Positions 5,937 to 7,044 of a DNA stretch of 7,044 bases are shown one piece after another. Positions within the stretch are counted from its first letter, which is position 1. Each line of letters opens with the position of its first letter. The notes beneath the pieces are model-generated. The model was not told the DNA's origin. It searched no databases and saw only the letters and a list, made by a program, of their open reading frames with translations. The position numbers and the translations under genes were made by a program. Source of the stretch: Acidobacteriota bacterium. Lineage in GTDB: Bacteria > Acidobacteriota > Terriglobia > Terriglobales > Acidobacteriaceae. The stretch lies in NCBI GenBank assembly GCA_021780095.1, contig JAJXZK010000194.1:1-7044 (forward strand). The letters run 5' to 3'.

Positions 5937-7031
5937 ATGGGTCAGTCGAGGACGTTGAATGTAGCTATGGTCGGCTACGGCTTCATGGGAAGAGCGCATT
6001 CCAACGCATTCAACCAAGTCACACACTTTTTCGACTCTCCCTTCAAGCTCAAGCTGAAAACAATCTGCGGACGTAACCAGACGAACCTGAATCGCATGGC
6101 CCTCCAGTGGGGATGGGAAGAGACTGCGAATAACTGGGAAGAAGTAGTGAGCAGGAAGGACATCGACATCGTCGATATCTGTACCCCGAACTACCTGCAC
6201 GAGCCAATAGCCGTCGCCGCCGCAAATGCGGGAAAGATGGTTTTGTGTGAGAAGCCGCTCGCCAATTCCGTTGCTGAAGCAGAGCGCATGGTGGCGGCAG
6301 CAAGGAATGTGCCCACGCTAGTGTGGTTTAACTATCGAAGGGTCCCGGCAATCGCTCTTGCCCGACAGATGATTGAGCAGGGGAAAACGGGCGAGACCTA
6401 TCACTACCGGGCAATATATCTGCAGAGCTGGGGGAGAAATCCGGACAATCCGCAAGCTTGGAGATTCAATCCCCAAGAAGCAGGGTCGGGAGTTGCGGGT
6501 GACTTGCTGTCCCACTCCATTGATCTCGCAACCTGGCTGAACGGACCAATCAGCGAGTTGTGCTCTCACGTGCATACATTTGCGCCAGGACGGCAGGTTG
6601 ATGATGCGGTTATAGTTCTAGTCCAGTTTTCCAATGGAAGCATCGGAACTTTTGAGGCCACGCGATTCGCAACTGGGAATCTCAACCGGAATTGCTTTGA
6701 GATCAATGGCTCGAAGGGCACCATCGAATTCAATCTGGAGAAAATGAATTGTCTCAGATTTTTTGACTTGGGTGATGACGTGCCGGTTCAAGGAACTCAC
6801 GACATCATGGTTACGGGTCCGGGCCACCCCTATGTAAGCGATTTCTGGCCTCCGGGACACATTATCGGATACGAGCATACGTTTATTGCGACGCTCGCGG
6901 ATTTCTTGCGTGCAGTCGCCGCTGGCACCGAGTTCCACCCCAATTTTGAAGACGCTCTCGACACACAACGGATTCTCCAAGCCATACAAGAATCGAATCG
7001 AAGCCGAACCTGGGTAAGCACGAGAGGATAA
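5937..7031 (+). CDS. Gfo/Idh/MocA-family NAD(P)-dependent sugar oxidoreductase
   Basis: This complete 364-residue protein begins with a Rossmann fold (VAMVGYGFMGRAH, GxGxxG at 13-18). It has the nucleotide/substrate motif CEKPLA (104-109) with conserved Lys106. The C-terminal Gfo/Idh/MocA domain carries the catalytic-type motif GDLLSHSID, with Asp189 and His193 in D-x3-H spacing. The segments FNYRRVPA, IYLQSW, AWRF and EAGSGVAGDL recall the inositol/levoglucosan dehydrogenase-like branch; that is from memory and not a firm assignment. Members oxidise a sugar or cyclitol hydroxyl to a ketone, or reverse this, in the cytoplasm. The start has AAAGGGAG (5925-5932) 4 bases upstream. It follows the aminotransferase by 39 bases, so the two are probably co-transcribed and act in sequence on the same carbon skeleton. 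Confidence 0.92.
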   Translation: MGQSRTLNVAMVGYGFMGRAHSNAFNQVTHFFDSPFKLKLKTICGRNQTNLNRMALQWGWEETANNWEEVVSRKDIDIVDICTPNYLHEPIAVAAANAGKMVLCEKPLANSVAEAERMVAAARNVPTLVWFNYRRVPAIALARQMIEQGKTGETYHYRAIYLQSWGRNPDNPQAWRFNPQEAGSGVAGDLLSHSIDLATWLNGPISELCSHVHTFAPGRQVDDAVIVLVQFSNGSIGTFEATRFATGNLNRNCFEINGSKGTIEFNLEKMNCLRFFDLGDDVPVQGTHDIMVTGPGHPYVSDFWPPGHIIGYEHTFIATLADFLRAVAAGTEFHPNFEDALDTQRILQAIQESNRSRTWVSTRG

Positions 7032-7034
7032 GGA
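7029..7034 (+). promoter_or_regulatory. Shine-Dalgarno overlapping the oxidoreductase stop; next gene likely just outside
   Basis: TAAGGA (7029-7034) includes the TAA stop of the oxidoreductase and is followed by ten bases to the window edge with no start codon. A further operon gene starting at or just past 7045 would have normal spacing. This is inference. Confidence 0.35.
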
Positions 7035-7044
7035 ATAGACAACG

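Noticed and set aside
5589..6200. Minus-strand ORF of 203 codons opposite the aminotransferase/oxidoreductase junction
   Set aside because: It is antisense to two genes with full family motifs and spans their junction, with no supporting signals.

Overview
This is a bacterial chromosomal window of moderately high GC. Genes are compact and led by Shine-Dalgarno sites. Nothing in it is a direct taxonomic marker. The combination of a ROK regulator, a DegT-type aminotransferase, a Gfo/Idh/MocA oxidoreductase and a large tandem AAA ATPase of unknown role would suit a soil bacterium such as an Acidobacteriota, but that is a guess from gene content. No RNA genes, CRISPR arrays or insertion sequences were seen.

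Left part (1 to about 2600, minus strand): three genes appear to run leftward as one unit. They are a small ORF of uncertain start (2298-2555), a 76-residue single-pass membrane protein (1975-2205), and a large protein with two AAA+ ATPase domains that runs off the left edge (1-1850). The AAA gene reads cleanly from base 1 to about 1764. Its best start (ATG at 1850 with a good Shine-Dalgarno) lies in another frame, so there is an apparent one-base frameshift near 1735-1775. The second AAA domain has Asp-Asp where the Walker B motif normally has Asp-Glu. The function of this unit is unknown.

Middle (about 2578-2913): no convincing gene. It holds a candidate promoter for the leftward unit and a 12-bp direct repeat. 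Next, also on the minus strand, is a complete 434-residue ROK-family transcriptional regulator (2914-4218).

Right part (4219-7044, plus strand): a 314-base divergent intergenic region leads into a DegT/DnrJ/EryC1/StrS PLP-dependent aminotransferase and, 39 bases later, a Gfo/Idh/MocA NAD(P)-dependent oxidoreductase. A Shine-Dalgarno overlaps the last stop codon, so the operon probably continues past the window. The intergenic region carries a perfect 7-5-7 inverted repeat (4468-4486) over a plausible promoter, a good candidate operator for the ROK protein. A 15-codon ORF with the best-placed Shine-Dalgarno ends in an ATGA overlap with the likely aminotransferase start, suggesting a translationally coupled leader peptide.

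Working model: the ROK protein senses a sugar or sugar derivative and represses the divergent operon. The oxidoreductase would form (or reduce) a keto-sugar or keto-cyclitol, and the aminotransferase would aminate (or deaminate) it. The pairing has precedent in the kanosamine (NtdC/NtdA) and WbpB/WbpE pathways, but the substrate cannot be told from sequence.
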